Below, in pieces: positions 16,121-24,057 of a stretch of DNA of 64,000 nucleotides; position 1 is the first letter of the stretch, and each line of letters opens with the position of its first letter. The translations under genes were made by a program, and so were the position numbers. Origin of the DNA: Acidisphaera sp. S103 (GTDB lineage Bacteria; Pseudomonadota; Alphaproteobacteria; Acetobacterales; Acetobacteraceae); the NCBI RefSeq assembly GCF_009765975.1, contig NZ_LMUJ01000031.1:199182-263181 (forward strand), written 5' to 3'. The notes under the pieces are model-generated. The model was not told the origin of the DNA. It saw only the letters and a list, made by a program, of their open reading frames with translations, and searched no databases.

Positions 16121-16990
16121 CTACCCCATCACCACCTGGATCGGTCCCGGTGCATCACTCACCCACAGCGGGGCGCGGCCGGCGCTGTCGCCGTCTGTTT
16201 GTGCCGGGACCGTCTCGTTCTGGAGGAAGTCGATCCGCTGTGCCCGGATGTGCCGCACGCCCGGCGCACGGCCCAGCAGGTTCAACGGCAGCGCGGCGCC
16301 ATACATCATCGCGGCACCTGGACCGGACCGGTCGAACAGCACCACGGAGAATCCAGGGGCGCCCGGCACCGCGTCGGCGGCCAGAAGGAAGCTTCCGCCA
16401 TACAACTGCCCTTTGCTGATGATGACGCTCGCTGCCTCGGTTTCCGTGTTGTCGATGCGCATCCGGATCAGCGGAAATTTGTAACGGGCAAGTTCCCGCA
16501 TCGACTGCATCACGTAAGCACCCTTGCCGAACACTTTCTTCAGCGGGAAAGGCAGGTTATGCACCACGTGTGCATCGAAACCGACGCCCAGCATTTGCAC
16601 GAACAGCCTGGCGCCGTCGGGTCCGTTCGCCTGGCCTGGCCACAGCGTGCAGGTACGTCCGAACGCCAGGGCCGCGGCGACGGACCGGGGCGCGAATGGC
16701 AGCCCCAGTTCGTGCGCCAGGACGTTGGCGGTACCAAGCGGAATAACACCGAGCCGGGCGGTGGAGCCCATCAGGCCGTTGGCAACCTCGGCGATGGTGC
16801 CGTCGCCGCCCGCCGCAACGACCATGGCTTCCCCGCGCCGCGCGGCTTCACGCGCCAGTGCCTCGGCGTGTCCGGCACGGTGGGTTTCCGCCAGATCCAG
16901 CCTGACGCCATTGGCTACAAGAACATCGAGCACCCGCCACAGTAAATGGGCGCGCCGGCGTCCAGCAACAGGGTTGAAGACGATGACCAT
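16121..16990 (-). CDS. Diacylglycerol/lipid kinase family protein
   Basis: 289 residues from the ATG at 16990, placed directly before the first strand VIVFNPVAGRRR; a GTG at 17026 would add 12 residues. The catalytic-domain signatures NPVAG and VVAAGGDGTIAEVANGL (nucleotide binding) and PLGTANVLA are clear. The family phosphorylates diacylglycerol or related lipids with ATP at the membrane. It faces the PlcP-like gene across a short region holding a Pho-box-like repeat. Phospholipase C releases diacylglycerol, so a kinase recycling that product fits the context. This is inferred from neighbourhood, not proved. Confidence 0.85.
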   Translation of the reverse strand: MVIVFNPVAGRRRAHLLWRVLDVLVANGVRLDLAETHRAGHAEALAREAARRGEAMVVAAGGDGTIAEVANGLMGSTARLGVIPLGTANVLAHELGLPFAPRSVAAALAFGRTCTLWPGQANGPDGARLFVQMLGVGFDAHVVHNLPFPLKKVFGKGAYVMQSMRELARYKFPLIRMRIDNTETEAASVIISKGQLYGGSFLLAADAVPGAPGFSVVLFDRSGPGAAMMYGAALPLNLLGRAPGVRHIRAQRIDFLQNETVPAQTDGDSAGRAPLWVSDAPGPIQVVMG

Positions 16991-17042
16991 CAGCGAATCG
17001 AAACCTGTTTCCACGGTAAATACCACTGGGTGCCACTATCCA

Positions 17043-17071
17043 ATGTCATTTCCATGACAGTTGAGTGACCA
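17043..17071 (-). promoter_or_regulatory. Pho-box-like triple repeat
   Basis: Read on the minus strand there are three 7-mers at exact 11-bp steps: TGGTCAC (17065-17071), CTGTCAT (17054-17060) and ATGACAT (17043-17049), with 4-base spacers. The middle one equals the alphaproteobacterial Pho-box half-site CTGTCAT; the flanking ones match at 5 of 7. A weak -10-like GATAGT follows at 17035-17040, nine bases past the core box, pointing at the lipid kinase gene. PhoB control of both divergent genes is an inference. Confidence 0.6.
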
Positions 17072-17194
17072 TCAGGATATCTTTGAGAAAATCCAGATAA
17101 ATCGCTTACGTCATCGAATCTTAACTTCTCCGGCGCGGGAAGCACAGTATCTGGTGCGCTGTGACTGAAGCGACAAAAAGTGATTTCCCCCTGA

Positions 17195-18013
17195 ATGAAC
17201 GCAATGTCCCATATCGGCGTCCCCACCGACTACCGGACCATCTTCATTTCGGACACGCACCTCGGCACGCGTGGCTGCCGCAGTGAATTCCTGGCGGATT
17301 TCCTGAAGAAATCAAGCTGCCACAACCTGTTTCTGGTCGGTGATATCATCGATGGCTGGCGGTTGCGGAAATCGTGGTACTGGGATGAACACCATGACGA
17401 CGTGCTGAAGCAGATCGTCCGCCATGCGCGCGCCGGCACCGACGTCACCTACATTCCCGGCAATCACGATGAGATGTTCCGTAACTGGCTGCCGATCGGG
17501 CTGGAAATCTGCGGCATCAAGATGCGCCGCGAGTCGGAGCACACCACCGCCGACGGCAAGCGCCTGCTGGTGATGCACGGCGACGAATTCGACAGCGTGG
17601 TGCGCTATGCCAAGTTCCTCGCGCTGCTGGGCGACTGGGCTTATACGACCGCGCTTGTGGTCAACCGCTGGTTCAACGCCATCCGCCGCCGGCTGGGCTA
17701 CCCATACTGGTCGCTGTCCGCCTGGCTGAAGCGGCAGGTGAAGGAAGCGGTCAAGGCGATCGACCGGTTCGAGACCGCGTTGGCCTGTGAAGCTCGCCGC
17801 CGGGGCTTCGACGGCGTGGTCTGCGGCCACATCCACCATGCGGAAATGCGAGACGTGCAGGGCGTGCTGTATCTGAACGACGGGGACTGGGTGGAAAGCT
17901 GCACAGCATTGGTGGAACATCACGACGGACGCCTGGAACTGATCGATTGGGCGGAACGCAATCGCCTGTCGTTCTTCGCCCCGCGCCAAACCCGGGTGCC
18001 CGCAACTGCCTGA
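17195..18013 (+). CDS. plcP: PlcP-like phospholipase C (LpxH-fold metallophosphoesterase)
   Basis: 272 residues of the calcineurin-like phosphoesterase superfamily. Metal ligands are in SDTHLG (D20, H22), GDIIDGW (D50), GNHD (N90, H91) and GHIHHAE near 213. General annotation would call it UDP-2,3-diacylglucosamine diphosphatase because of LpxH similarity. Alphaproteobacteria normally use LpxI for that step, however, and this gene sits directly before an Agt-type glycosyltransferase beside a Pho-box-like site. That arrangement matches PlcP, which under phosphate starvation splits membrane phospholipids to diacylglycerol. The ATG at 17195 is used; a second at 17204 is possible and neither has a strong ribosome site. 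Confidence 0.75.
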   Translation: MNAMSHIGVPTDYRTIFISDTHLGTRGCRSEFLADFLKKSSCHNLFLVGDIIDGWRLRKSWYWDEHHDDVLKQIVRHARAGTDVTYIPGNHDEMFRNWLPIGLEICGIKMRRESEHTTADGKRLLVMHGDEFDSVVRYAKFLALLGDWAYTTALVVNRWFNAIRRRLGYPYWSLSAWLKRQVKEAVKAIDRFETALACEARRRGFDGVVCGHIHHAEMRDVQGVLYLNDGDWVESCTALVEHHDGRLELIDWAERNRLSFFAPRQTRVPATA

Positions 18014-18041
18014 TACCATCCCCCTCGCGGACATAGCGGAC

Positions 18042-19079
18042 ATGTTGCCGCCAGCCCCGTGCCATCGCATCCTGATCGTGACGGATGCATGGAAGCCCCA
18101 GGTCAACGGTGTGGTGCGCACGCTGTCCACGGTGGCGCAGGAACTGCAGGACATGGGTCACGTCGTCGACGTGATTGGGCCTGACCGGTTCCGCACCCTG
18201 CCGTGCCCGACCTATCCTGACATTGCGTTGTCGCTGATGCCGCGCCGGCGGTTGATCGGCATGATCGAGGCGTTCAAGCCGGATGCGCTGCACGTCGCCA
18301 CCGAGGGACCGCTTGGTCTCGCGGCCCGAAGCTGGGCGAAGCGCAATGGCGTTGCCTTCACCACGGCGTTTCACACAAGGTTCGCCGAATACGTGAAGGC
18401 GAGGACCGGCATTCCGGTGACGCCGATCTACGCCTGGATGCGGCGGTTCCATGCCGCCGGCCAGGGAACCATGGTCGCGACGCAATCGCTGCGGGACGAA
18501 CTGTCGGCGCGCGGGTTCCGCAATATCCGGCCCTGGTCGCGCGGGGTCGATCTGAGCCAGTTCAAGGCGTACCCGCGGGACGAGTTCGCCCATCTTCCAG
18601 GTCCGATCTTCATCTATGTCGGTCGGGTGGCGGTAGAGAAGAACATCGGCACGTTCCTCGACCTGGATTTACCGGGCTCGAAGGTGGTCGTGGGCGGCGG
18701 CCCGCAGTTGGCGTCGCTGCAACGGGACTATCCGAAGGTGACGTTCACCGGCCCGCGGTATGGTGAGGCTCTGGCACGGGCCTACTCTGGCGCGGACGTG
18801 TTCGTGTTCCCCAGCAGGACCGACACATTCGGGCTGGTGATCCTGGAAGCCCTGGCCTGCGGCACGCCGGTGGCCGCATTCCCGGTGACAGGACCGAAAG
18901 ACGTGCTGATCAATGCCGAGGGCAAAATCGGTTCGGTCAACGAAGACCTTCGGGCGGCCGCCCTGGATGCGCTGACGGCGGACCGTGCAGCCTGCCGCAT
19001 ACATGCGGAGCGCTATTCATGGCGTGCCTGCGCCGAGATCTTCCTGTCGCATCTGGTGCCCGTGATGGGGAACCGATAG
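18042..19079 (+). CDS. agt: Family 4 glycosyltransferase, Agt-like
   Basis: 345 residues, GT-B fold. The N-terminal DAWKPQVNGVVRTL and the HTRFAEYVKARTG block are typical of bacterial GT4 enzymes that glycosylate diacylglycerol. The C-terminal donor-binding region reads FPSRTDTFGLVILEALACGTPV. It follows the PlcP-like gene by 28 bases in the same direction. In several alphaproteobacteria plcP-agt pairs replace phospholipids by glucosyl- or glucuronosyl-diacylglycerol when phosphate is short. I infer the same here. A mannosyltransferase acting on another lipid is the main alternative. Confidence 0.75.
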   Translation: MLPPAPCHRILIVTDAWKPQVNGVVRTLSTVAQELQDMGHVVDVIGPDRFRTLPCPTYPDIALSLMPRRRLIGMIEAFKPDALHVATEGPLGLAARSWAKRNGVAFTTAFHTRFAEYVKARTGIPVTPIYAWMRRFHAAGQGTMVATQSLRDELSARGFRNIRPWSRGVDLSQFKAYPRDEFAHLPGPIFIYVGRVAVEKNIGTFLDLDLPGSKVVVGGGPQLASLQRDYPKVTFTGPRYGEALARAYSGADVFVFPSRTDTFGLVILEALACGTPVAAFPVTGPKDVLINAEGKIGSVNEDLRAAALDALTADRAACRIHAERYSWRACAEIFLSHLVPVMGNR

Positions 19080-19168
19080 GGCACACATCGCGGCCGACGT
19101 AGGCCTGGCACTCGGTTATCCGATACCAGCCAGGCGAGGAACTGACGCACTGAAATAGGCCTTCGGCC

Positions 19169-19870
19169 TCAAGGCTGGGCGTATCTTTGGATGTCCGAAC
19201 GGGTCAGGGCGCCGGTGTGCAGCGCCGTGGCAACGAGCACGCCCGCTGCCCCGATGGTTTTCAGGGCGCTGATGTCGGCACCATGCCGCACACCACCGGC
19301 GCCAAATACCGCGCGCCGGTTGGCCCGCGTCACGATGGCGGACACGCGCTGGATGTCGGGGCCGGCGGCGGCACCGACGCGGGCCAGGGTCATGACGATT
19401 ACGCGGGCGGGCCATAAGGCGGGGTCTTCCAGTAACGCGGCGGGGCCCTGAAAGACATCACTGCGAAAATCCAATGAGAGCAGCACACGCGGCTCATCGC
19501 GCAGGGATGCGATCGTCTGCGTGTCATGTTGGGATTCGCTGCCGATGACCAGGCTATGCGGCCAGCGTTTCAGCCAGGCCGATGCCGCTTCCGCGCCGGC
19601 GATGCCGTTGTCGACCCAAAGTTCGACGCTGGGCACGCTCTCGGCGATCGAACGGATCGCGGCATCGTTTGGGGCGCGCGCCTCGATTGCGTCCAGATCG
19701 GCGATGTAAAGGTGGCGAAATGGTGCCAGGCGCAGCAATCCGGCCGCTACGTCGGCTGGTTCGCTGGTGGGACTCAGCGGGGTCTGGATCGGGCGATACG
19801 AATCCCGGCGTCCCCCTTGCGCATGCACGACCTGACCGTTTTTGATGTCGATCACCGGTATCACTTCCAT
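19169..19870 (-). CDS. HisA/HisF-like TIM-barrel protein of the C1-cofactor block
   Basis: 233 residues from the ATG at 19870, which lies behind GGGAGGGG and directly before the first strand MEVIPVIDIK. The fold and the two catalytic aspartates of HisA are kept (D8 in VIDIKNG, D134 in SLDFRSD), as is the C-terminal phosphate-binding stretch FGAGGVRHGADI. The first phosphate-binding loop, GGGIR in HisA, reads VDNGI (86-90). It is therefore probably not the histidine enzyme. Homologues sit in tetrahydromethanopterin gene clusters of methylotrophs. I infer a role in methanopterin or methylofuran synthesis, reaction unknown. Confidence 0.8.
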   Translation of the reverse strand: MEVIPVIDIKNGQVVHAQGGRRDSYRPIQTPLSPTSEPADVAAGLLRLAPFRHLYIADLDAIEARAPNDAAIRSIAESVPSVELWVDNGIAGAEAASAWLKRWPHSLVIGSESQHDTQTIASLRDEPRVLLSLDFRSDVFQGPAALLEDPALWPARVIVMTLARVGAAAGPDIQRVSAIVTRANRRAVFGAGGVRHGADISALKTIGAAGVLVATALHTGALTRSDIQRYAQP

Positions 19871-19916
19871 GCGCGCCCCTCCCGAAGCATGCATTGTGAC
19901 CCAGGAGGACAGCACC

Positions 19917-20945
19917 GTGCAAAAGGTCATCGGCTGGGATATCGGCGGGGCTCACGTCAAGGCCGCCTGCATCGAGAAGGGGCGTGTGACGGCGGTCAGG
20001 CAGTTGGCGTGCCCGCTATGGCTGGGCGCGGACCGGCTGGCACCGGTGCTGGAGACGGTGCTGTCGGCGTTCGGAGCGGCCGATCTGCATGTCGCAACGA
20101 TGACCGGTGAGTTGGCCGACGTTTTCCCCGACCGGCGCACCGGCGTATTGGCGATCACGGAGGCTTTAATGCGGGCATTGCCGGCTGGATCGTTGCGCCT
20201 GTACGCCGGGCGGGCGGGGATCATCGATGCATCGATGGTAGCGCGGCATGTCGAGGACATTGCTTCAGCCAACTGGCATGCAAGCGCGGCGCTGGCCGCT
20301 CGGTTTGGTGATGGGCTGTTCGTCGATATCGGGTCCACCACGACGGATATCGTTCCGCTTCGTGATGGCACCGTGCACGCCAGGGGTTACACGGATGCGG
20401 AACGGTTGGGGTATGGGGAACTGGTCTATACCGGGTTGACGCGGGCGTTCGTGATGGCGATGGCGGCGCGGGCGCCGTTCGGGGGAGCGTGGACCACACT
20501 CGCGGCTGAGTATTTCGCGTCCGCGGCGGATGTCCATCGCGTTCTTGGGACGCTGGATGAGGCGGCGGATCAGATGGACACCGCCGATGGGCGGCCGAAG
20601 ACCGTTGCGGACTCGCGGGCGCGGCTGGCTCGTATGATCGGCCGTGATGCGGCGGACGCCAGCGATGCGGATTGGCATGGTCTCGCGGCGTGGTTCGCGG
20701 AGATGCAACTGCGGCAGGTCCATGACGGGGCGCTGTTGGTGCTGTCGGGTGCTGGGCTGCCGCCGGACGCGCCGGTGATCGCGGCGGGGGTGGGTGCCTC
20801 GATCGTTCAACGGCTGGCGGAGCGGCTGGGGCGGCCGTGCGTGGCGTTTGCCAGCCTGTTCGGGGCCGATGGCGTCAACTGGGTGGATGGGTGCGCGCCG
20901 GCGGTCGCGGTGGGTTTGCTCGCCGCGGATCAGCCTTTGGCGTAA
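19917..20945 (+). CDS. mfnF: MfnF-like protein (methylofuran/H4MPT-linked synthesis)
   Basis: 342 residues of the hydantoinase/oxoprolinase-related ASKHA superfamily, with ATPase-like loops GWDIGGAHVKAA at the start and VDIGSTTTDIVPL in the middle. This matches the H4MPT-linked C1-transfer protein family that includes archaeal MfnF, which joins aminomethylfuran diphosphate to the tyramine-glutamate part of methanofuran. The GTG at 19917 is chosen because AGGAGGA lies 7 bases upstream; earlier starts would overlap the divergent HisA-like gene. The two start codons are only 46 bases apart, so the promoters overlap. The 3' end overlaps the convergent DUF447 gene by 16 bases. Confidence 0.8.
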   Translation: MQKVIGWDIGGAHVKAACIEKGRVTAVRQLACPLWLGADRLAPVLETVLSAFGAADLHVATMTGELADVFPDRRTGVLAITEALMRALPAGSLRLYAGRAGIIDASMVARHVEDIASANWHASAALAARFGDGLFVDIGSTTTDIVPLRDGTVHARGYTDAERLGYGELVYTGLTRAFVMAMAARAPFGGAWTTLAAEYFASAADVHRVLGTLDEAADQMDTADGRPKTVADSRARLARMIGRDAADASDADWHGLAAWFAEMQLRQVHDGALLVLSGAGLPPDAPVIAAGVGASIVQRLAERLGRPCVAFASLFGADGVNWVDGCAPAVAVGLLAADQPLA

Positions 20946-21490
20946 TGGGCGCGGACGGCGTCCATCAGCCAGCCCCAGGCCTCGCGCTCCGGATCGGCGG
21001 CGGTCTTGCCGATGGCGATTTCCAGATAGGCGAGTTCGGTTTCGATTTTTCCGCGCGGCAGCATGCCTAACCGGCTGACCAGGATCGCCGCTTCGATGAC
21101 GGCGGCTTTGGCGCGGTTCAGGCCCTCGAACGGGGCGTGCGTCTCGCGATGCACGATCCGGCAATGGAAGCGGGGGCGCTGGGGGTCTTCGCGCACTGAT
21201 GCCACCGCCATCTCGGCATGGGCCAGGGCGGCGGTCAGGCGGGGCGGCGGCACGACGGTGGATGGCACGCAGGGCCAGTCGCGCCGGCCGGTCAGGCTGC
21301 CGGCGAAGATGCGGACGTCGTCGGTGTAGTTGGCCACCAAGAACGGAATTTCCCGCAGATTGTCCAGGGTGGTCGATGGATGGAACGGGGCGATCACCCA
21401 TTCGGCCGGCGGTGCCTCGATCAGGCCGAACGGCGCGACATGCGGCTTGCCGGCTGCGGAGATGGTGGTGACGATGACCTCTCGGATCAT
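20930..21490 (-). CDS. DUF447 flavin-binding-like protein of the C1 cluster
   Basis: 186 residues with a split-barrel, FMN-binding-like layout: VTTISAAGKPHVAPFGL at the start, and the middle FLVANYTDDVRIFAGSL. DUF447 proteins recur in tetrahydromethanopterin/methanofuran gene sets of methanogens and methylotrophs but have no assigned reaction. The start ATG overlaps the stop of the DHPS-like gene (4 bases), so translation is coupled. The C-terminal third has a helical part, GLNRAKAAVIEAAILVSR. Confidence 0.8.
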   Translation of the reverse strand: MIREVIVTTISAAGKPHVAPFGLIEAPPAEWVIAPFHPSTTLDNLREIPFLVANYTDDVRIFAGSLTGRRDWPCVPSTVVPPPRLTAALAHAEMAVASVREDPQRPRFHCRIVHRETHAPFEGLNRAKAAVIEAAILVSRLGMLPRGKIETELAYLEIAIGKTAADPEREAWGWLMDAVRAHYAKG

Positions 21491-22887
21491 CGGGTGCGGC
21501 CCGGTTTCGACCGCAACGTGTGGCCGGCTTCGGCGAGTCGGGTCGGTTCGGCCTTTGCGCGCGGCACGGCGCAGCCCCAGTCGAGCGGTGTGTCCTGGAC
21601 GTAGCGCTTGCCCAGCGCGAAGGCGGTCTCGGCCTTCATCAGTTCGGTGCCGAGGTAGAAGGCGTGTGCGCCGTCGGTTGCAACGTCGAGCGTTGGAAAC
21701 AGCGCCATCGCCTCGCGGCCGATTTCGTGGATGGCGTTGTTGAAGACGTGGATGCCGTCCTCGGCGGTCGCGATCCGGTAGTTAGGGTCTCGGACGGCCT
21801 GTGCCTGGACGACGAGGTCGTTGGCGGTCTGCACGAACGGCTTGCGGTCGTGCGCTTGCAGCAGGCTGGCCCCGTAGCCGCGCGGCAGGTCGGTGTTGGC
21901 TCGGGCGGCGAACATCATGCGGCGGGCGAAGTCGTGTTCAGCGACGGTTTCGCGGGTGTGCTTGCTGACCTGGACCACCAGCACGTTGCGGATGGCGAGT
22001 TCGGAGCAGATCCCCATCAGGATCGCGGTGACGCCGGAGGAATCGGCGTCGGTGAGTTCCGTCAGATTGCCGGTGCCCATCAGGATTTCCGCGTCAGGCA
22101 GGCGCGCCCGCAGCGTGGCGTAGCGCATCAGGGACGCGGTGAAACCGAAATGAATCGGATCGAGGATCGGATCGAGCATACAGGGCAGGTCGCGGGTTCG
22201 GGCCATTTCGGCCGCGCGGATCAGGGAGTCGAGGTCGCCTTGTTTGGCCGGAACCAGGACCGGGATGGCGGCAGTGCCGTCGACGACGTCGAGAGTCTCT
22301 TCCGTCAGGCTCAGCAGGAAGTCGGCGCCGGCGAGCGCGCCGCGGCGGAGTTCATCGCGGTTGCCGGAGTCGACGCTGACGCGGAAGCCGGCGTCGCGCA
22401 GGCCGGTGACGGTGGTTTCCAGGTGGTCGAATGGTGTGCCGGGGCGGCAGCCGATATCGATGATGTCGGCGCCTTGGGCACGCAGTGTCTTGGCCCGGGC
22501 CAGCAGGCGGTCCCATGGCAGCAGTGGGGCGTCGACGATCTCGGCGAAGATGCGGACGTCGTGCTTGGACAGGTCGAGCGGGGCACCGTCGCGGCCTAGA
22601 TAGGCGGGCAGGTCGGCGAGTTCATCCGGGCCGCGTTCGAATTTCACGCCGAATTCGGCGGTCAGGCGGGCGGGATCGATGCCGGCTCGGCCGGGGAAGA
22701 TGACGCGGGTCGCCTGCACCGGGCGCGGCAGGCGGCGGAGGATGATCGCCTCGGTCATCAGGGCAGCGACCTGCACGCCGATGTCGACGATGTCCCAGGC
22801 GAAGGGGGTTTCGCCCAGTGCCTGCAGAATGCGGCGCAGCCGGGGTTCGGCGAGATGACCGGTCAGGAAAAGCAGCCGTTCTGTCAT
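21487..22887 (-). CDS. Dihydropteroate-synthase-like protein for methanopterin synthesis
   Basis: 466 residues. The central part, about 155-300, is a TIM-barrel with pterin-synthase features: GADIIDIGCRPGTPF, then VSVDSGNRDELRRG and a later MGTGNLTELTD. An N-terminal domain of about 130 residues and a C-terminal domain after about 340 are additional to ordinary FolP. This architecture is the DHPS-like protein of H4MPT clusters, thought to help attach the arylamine to the pterin. The GTCATG region at 22885-22887 marks the start. The gene is in line with the DmrB-like gene, which ends 28 bases upstream. Confidence 0.85.
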   Translation of the reverse strand: MTERLLFLTGHLAEPRLRRILQALGETPFAWDIVDIGVQVAALMTEAIILRRLPRPVQATRVIFPGRAGIDPARLTAEFGVKFERGPDELADLPAYLGRDGAPLDLSKHDVRIFAEIVDAPLLPWDRLLARAKTLRAQGADIIDIGCRPGTPFDHLETTVTGLRDAGFRVSVDSGNRDELRRGALAGADFLLSLTEETLDVVDGTAAIPVLVPAKQGDLDSLIRAAEMARTRDLPCMLDPILDPIHFGFTASLMRYATLRARLPDAEILMGTGNLTELTDADSSGVTAILMGICSELAIRNVLVVQVSKHTRETVAEHDFARRMMFAARANTDLPRGYGASLLQAHDRKPFVQTANDLVVQAQAVRDPNYRIATAEDGIHVFNNAIHEIGREAMALFPTLDVATDGAHAFYLGTELMKAETAFALGKRYVQDTPLDWGCAVPRAKAEPTRLAEAGHTLRSKPGRTR

Positions 22888-22915
22888 GACGAACGGTTAT
22901 ACACCGGCGACGCTG

Positions 22916-23467
22916 TCATGGTGTGTCCCGCAGCACACGGCGGCGTTCGGCGATGGCGGATTCCAGATCGGCCAGGGTCAGCACCACCTTGGTTCGCTCG
23001 AATGATGCCAGGCGGGTGGTGTTCTCAAGGTCGATGGCGCGGGGGTAGACGTTGACTATGCCCTCGGGGGCTTCGGTTTCCATCTCCGGGGCACTGTCGC
23101 AGGCAAAGACGATGGCGGGAACGCGGCATTTGCCGGCTTGCGCGAAGACATTGGTGACCAGGGAGTCGGAGATGCCGACGACGCATTTCGCCACCGTGTT
23201 GGACGTCGCCGGCGCAACGACGACGGTGTGGTAGTCGCCATGGTAGAAGCGTGCCACTGGGGCGGCACTGGCGGTGGTGTCGCGATAGACTTGGCAGCCT
23301 TTTGGCAGGTTCAGATCGGTTTTGTACATACGCACGACCTCGGCGGCGGCGCGGCTGACGAACAGGTCGACGTCCCCCAGGGCGCGCACGATATCGAGCG
23401 ACTGGGTGAAGAAATGCCCCGATCCGGTGAGTGCCCAAGCCCAGCGGGGGGGCCGCTTGCGGGCCAT
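22916..23467 (-). CDS. dmrB: DmrB-type flavoprotein, dihydromethanopterin reductase candidate
   Basis: 183 residues of the flavoprotein (UbiX/PanC-like) fold: WALTGSGHFFTQSLDIV binds the FMN phosphate, VVVAPATSNTVAKCVVGISDSL is the family core, and FACDSAPEMETEAP follows. Homologues reduce dihydromethanopterin to the active tetrahydro form; the enzyme from Burkholderia xenovorans is a known case. A much longer frame runs upstream to 24136, but that part is a shadow of the MfnE gene; the ATG at 23467 is the true start. It lies 2 bases from the stop of the MfnE-like gene. Confidence 0.85.
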   Translation of the reverse strand: MARKRPPRWAWALTGSGHFFTQSLDIVRALGDVDLFVSRAAAEVVRMYKTDLNLPKGCQVYRDTTASAAPVARFYHGDYHTVVVAPATSNTVAKCVVGISDSLVTNVFAQAGKCRVPAIVFACDSAPEMETEAPEGIVNVYPRAIDLENTTRLASFERTKVVLTLADLESAIAERRRVLRDTP

Positions 23468-23469
23468 GG

Positions 23470-24057
23470 TCAGGCGCCGGCGGGGGAATGGGTGGCGAAC
23501 AGCGTGTCCGCCGAGGCCAGGTCGTCGGGGCCGGCGATGGCGATGGTGCCGCGAAAGTGCCGGGTGAAGCGCGGGAAGGCGGCGTCCAGCAGGTCGTCGC
23601 CGCCGGTCGGGGCGGGCGCTCGATGCTTGATCAGCACCAGGCGGCGCGCGTTCAGGGCAGTTGCGAGCCATGCGGCCAGACTGTCGGAAGTGACGTCCCA
23701 GGAACGCAGGATGTCCGGATGTGACCGCAATCCCGGCCAGGGCGACCAGACCGGGATGTCGCCATGGGCCACCGCTTCCCGCACCGCGGTCAGCGTGTCG
23801 GTGTAGACGAACCCATCGGCGAGGCTGGTCAGTGCTCGGCCATACTGCGCCATTGCCATCATCGCCATGTCGTGTGCGGCGTTGTCGTCGAAGCCCATCG
23901 TGGGCTGTGCTGTGCGCACCGCATCGGCGAACGGGCCGCCGCCGGGCACCACGACGACATCGCCGGCGCCTTGGCGGATCGCATCCAGCCACGGCCGCAG
24001 CAACGGCGACAGTGCGTGACTGCCACCGAGTTTCACCACGGTGGGGCCGCGGATCAC
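23470..24057 (-). CDS. mfnE: MfnE-like amino-acid-kinase-fold phosphotransferase
   Basis: 195 residues, shorter than usual amino acid kinases. The start VVKLGGSHAL and VVVPGGGPFADAVR are the phosphate- and substrate-binding glycine loops, and the C-terminal ADTLFATHSP is family-like. In archaea MfnE phosphorylates aminomethylfuran phosphate to the diphosphate used by MfnF. The neighbours here are MfnB and MfnF homologues, which supports that role in methylofuran synthesis. The start ATG overlaps the end of the upstream fusion gene by 4 bases. Confidence 0.8.
   Translation of the reverse strand: MIRGPTVVKLGGSHALSPLLRPWLDAIRQGAGDVVVVPGGGPFADAVRTAQPTMGFDDNAAHDMAMMAMAQYGRALTSLADGFVYTDTLTAVREAVAHGDIPVWSPWPGLRSHPDILRSWDVTSDSLAAWLATALNARRLVLIKHRAPAPTGGDDLLDAAFPRFTRHFRGTIAIAGPDDLASADTLFATHSPAGA

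Noticed and set aside
17158-17180. Second Pho-box candidate in plus orientation before the PlcP-like gene
   Set aside because: CTGTGAC followed by GCGACAA matches only weakly, and the 11-bp repeat does not continue.
17195-18013. Plain LpxH (UDP-diacylglucosamine diphosphatase) call
   Set aside because: Similarity alone would give this name, but the neighbour agt-type gene and Pho-box-like repeat fit PlcP better; kept as alternative.
19169-19870. Histidine-pathway HisA
   Set aside because: The first phosphate loop differs and the gene is alone, outside any his operon, within a C1-cofactor block.
21520-22599. Plus-strand frame opposite the DHPS-like gene
   Set aside because: The DHPS-like protein has clear pterin-binding motifs; the antisense product is Gly/Val/Arg-rich without motif.
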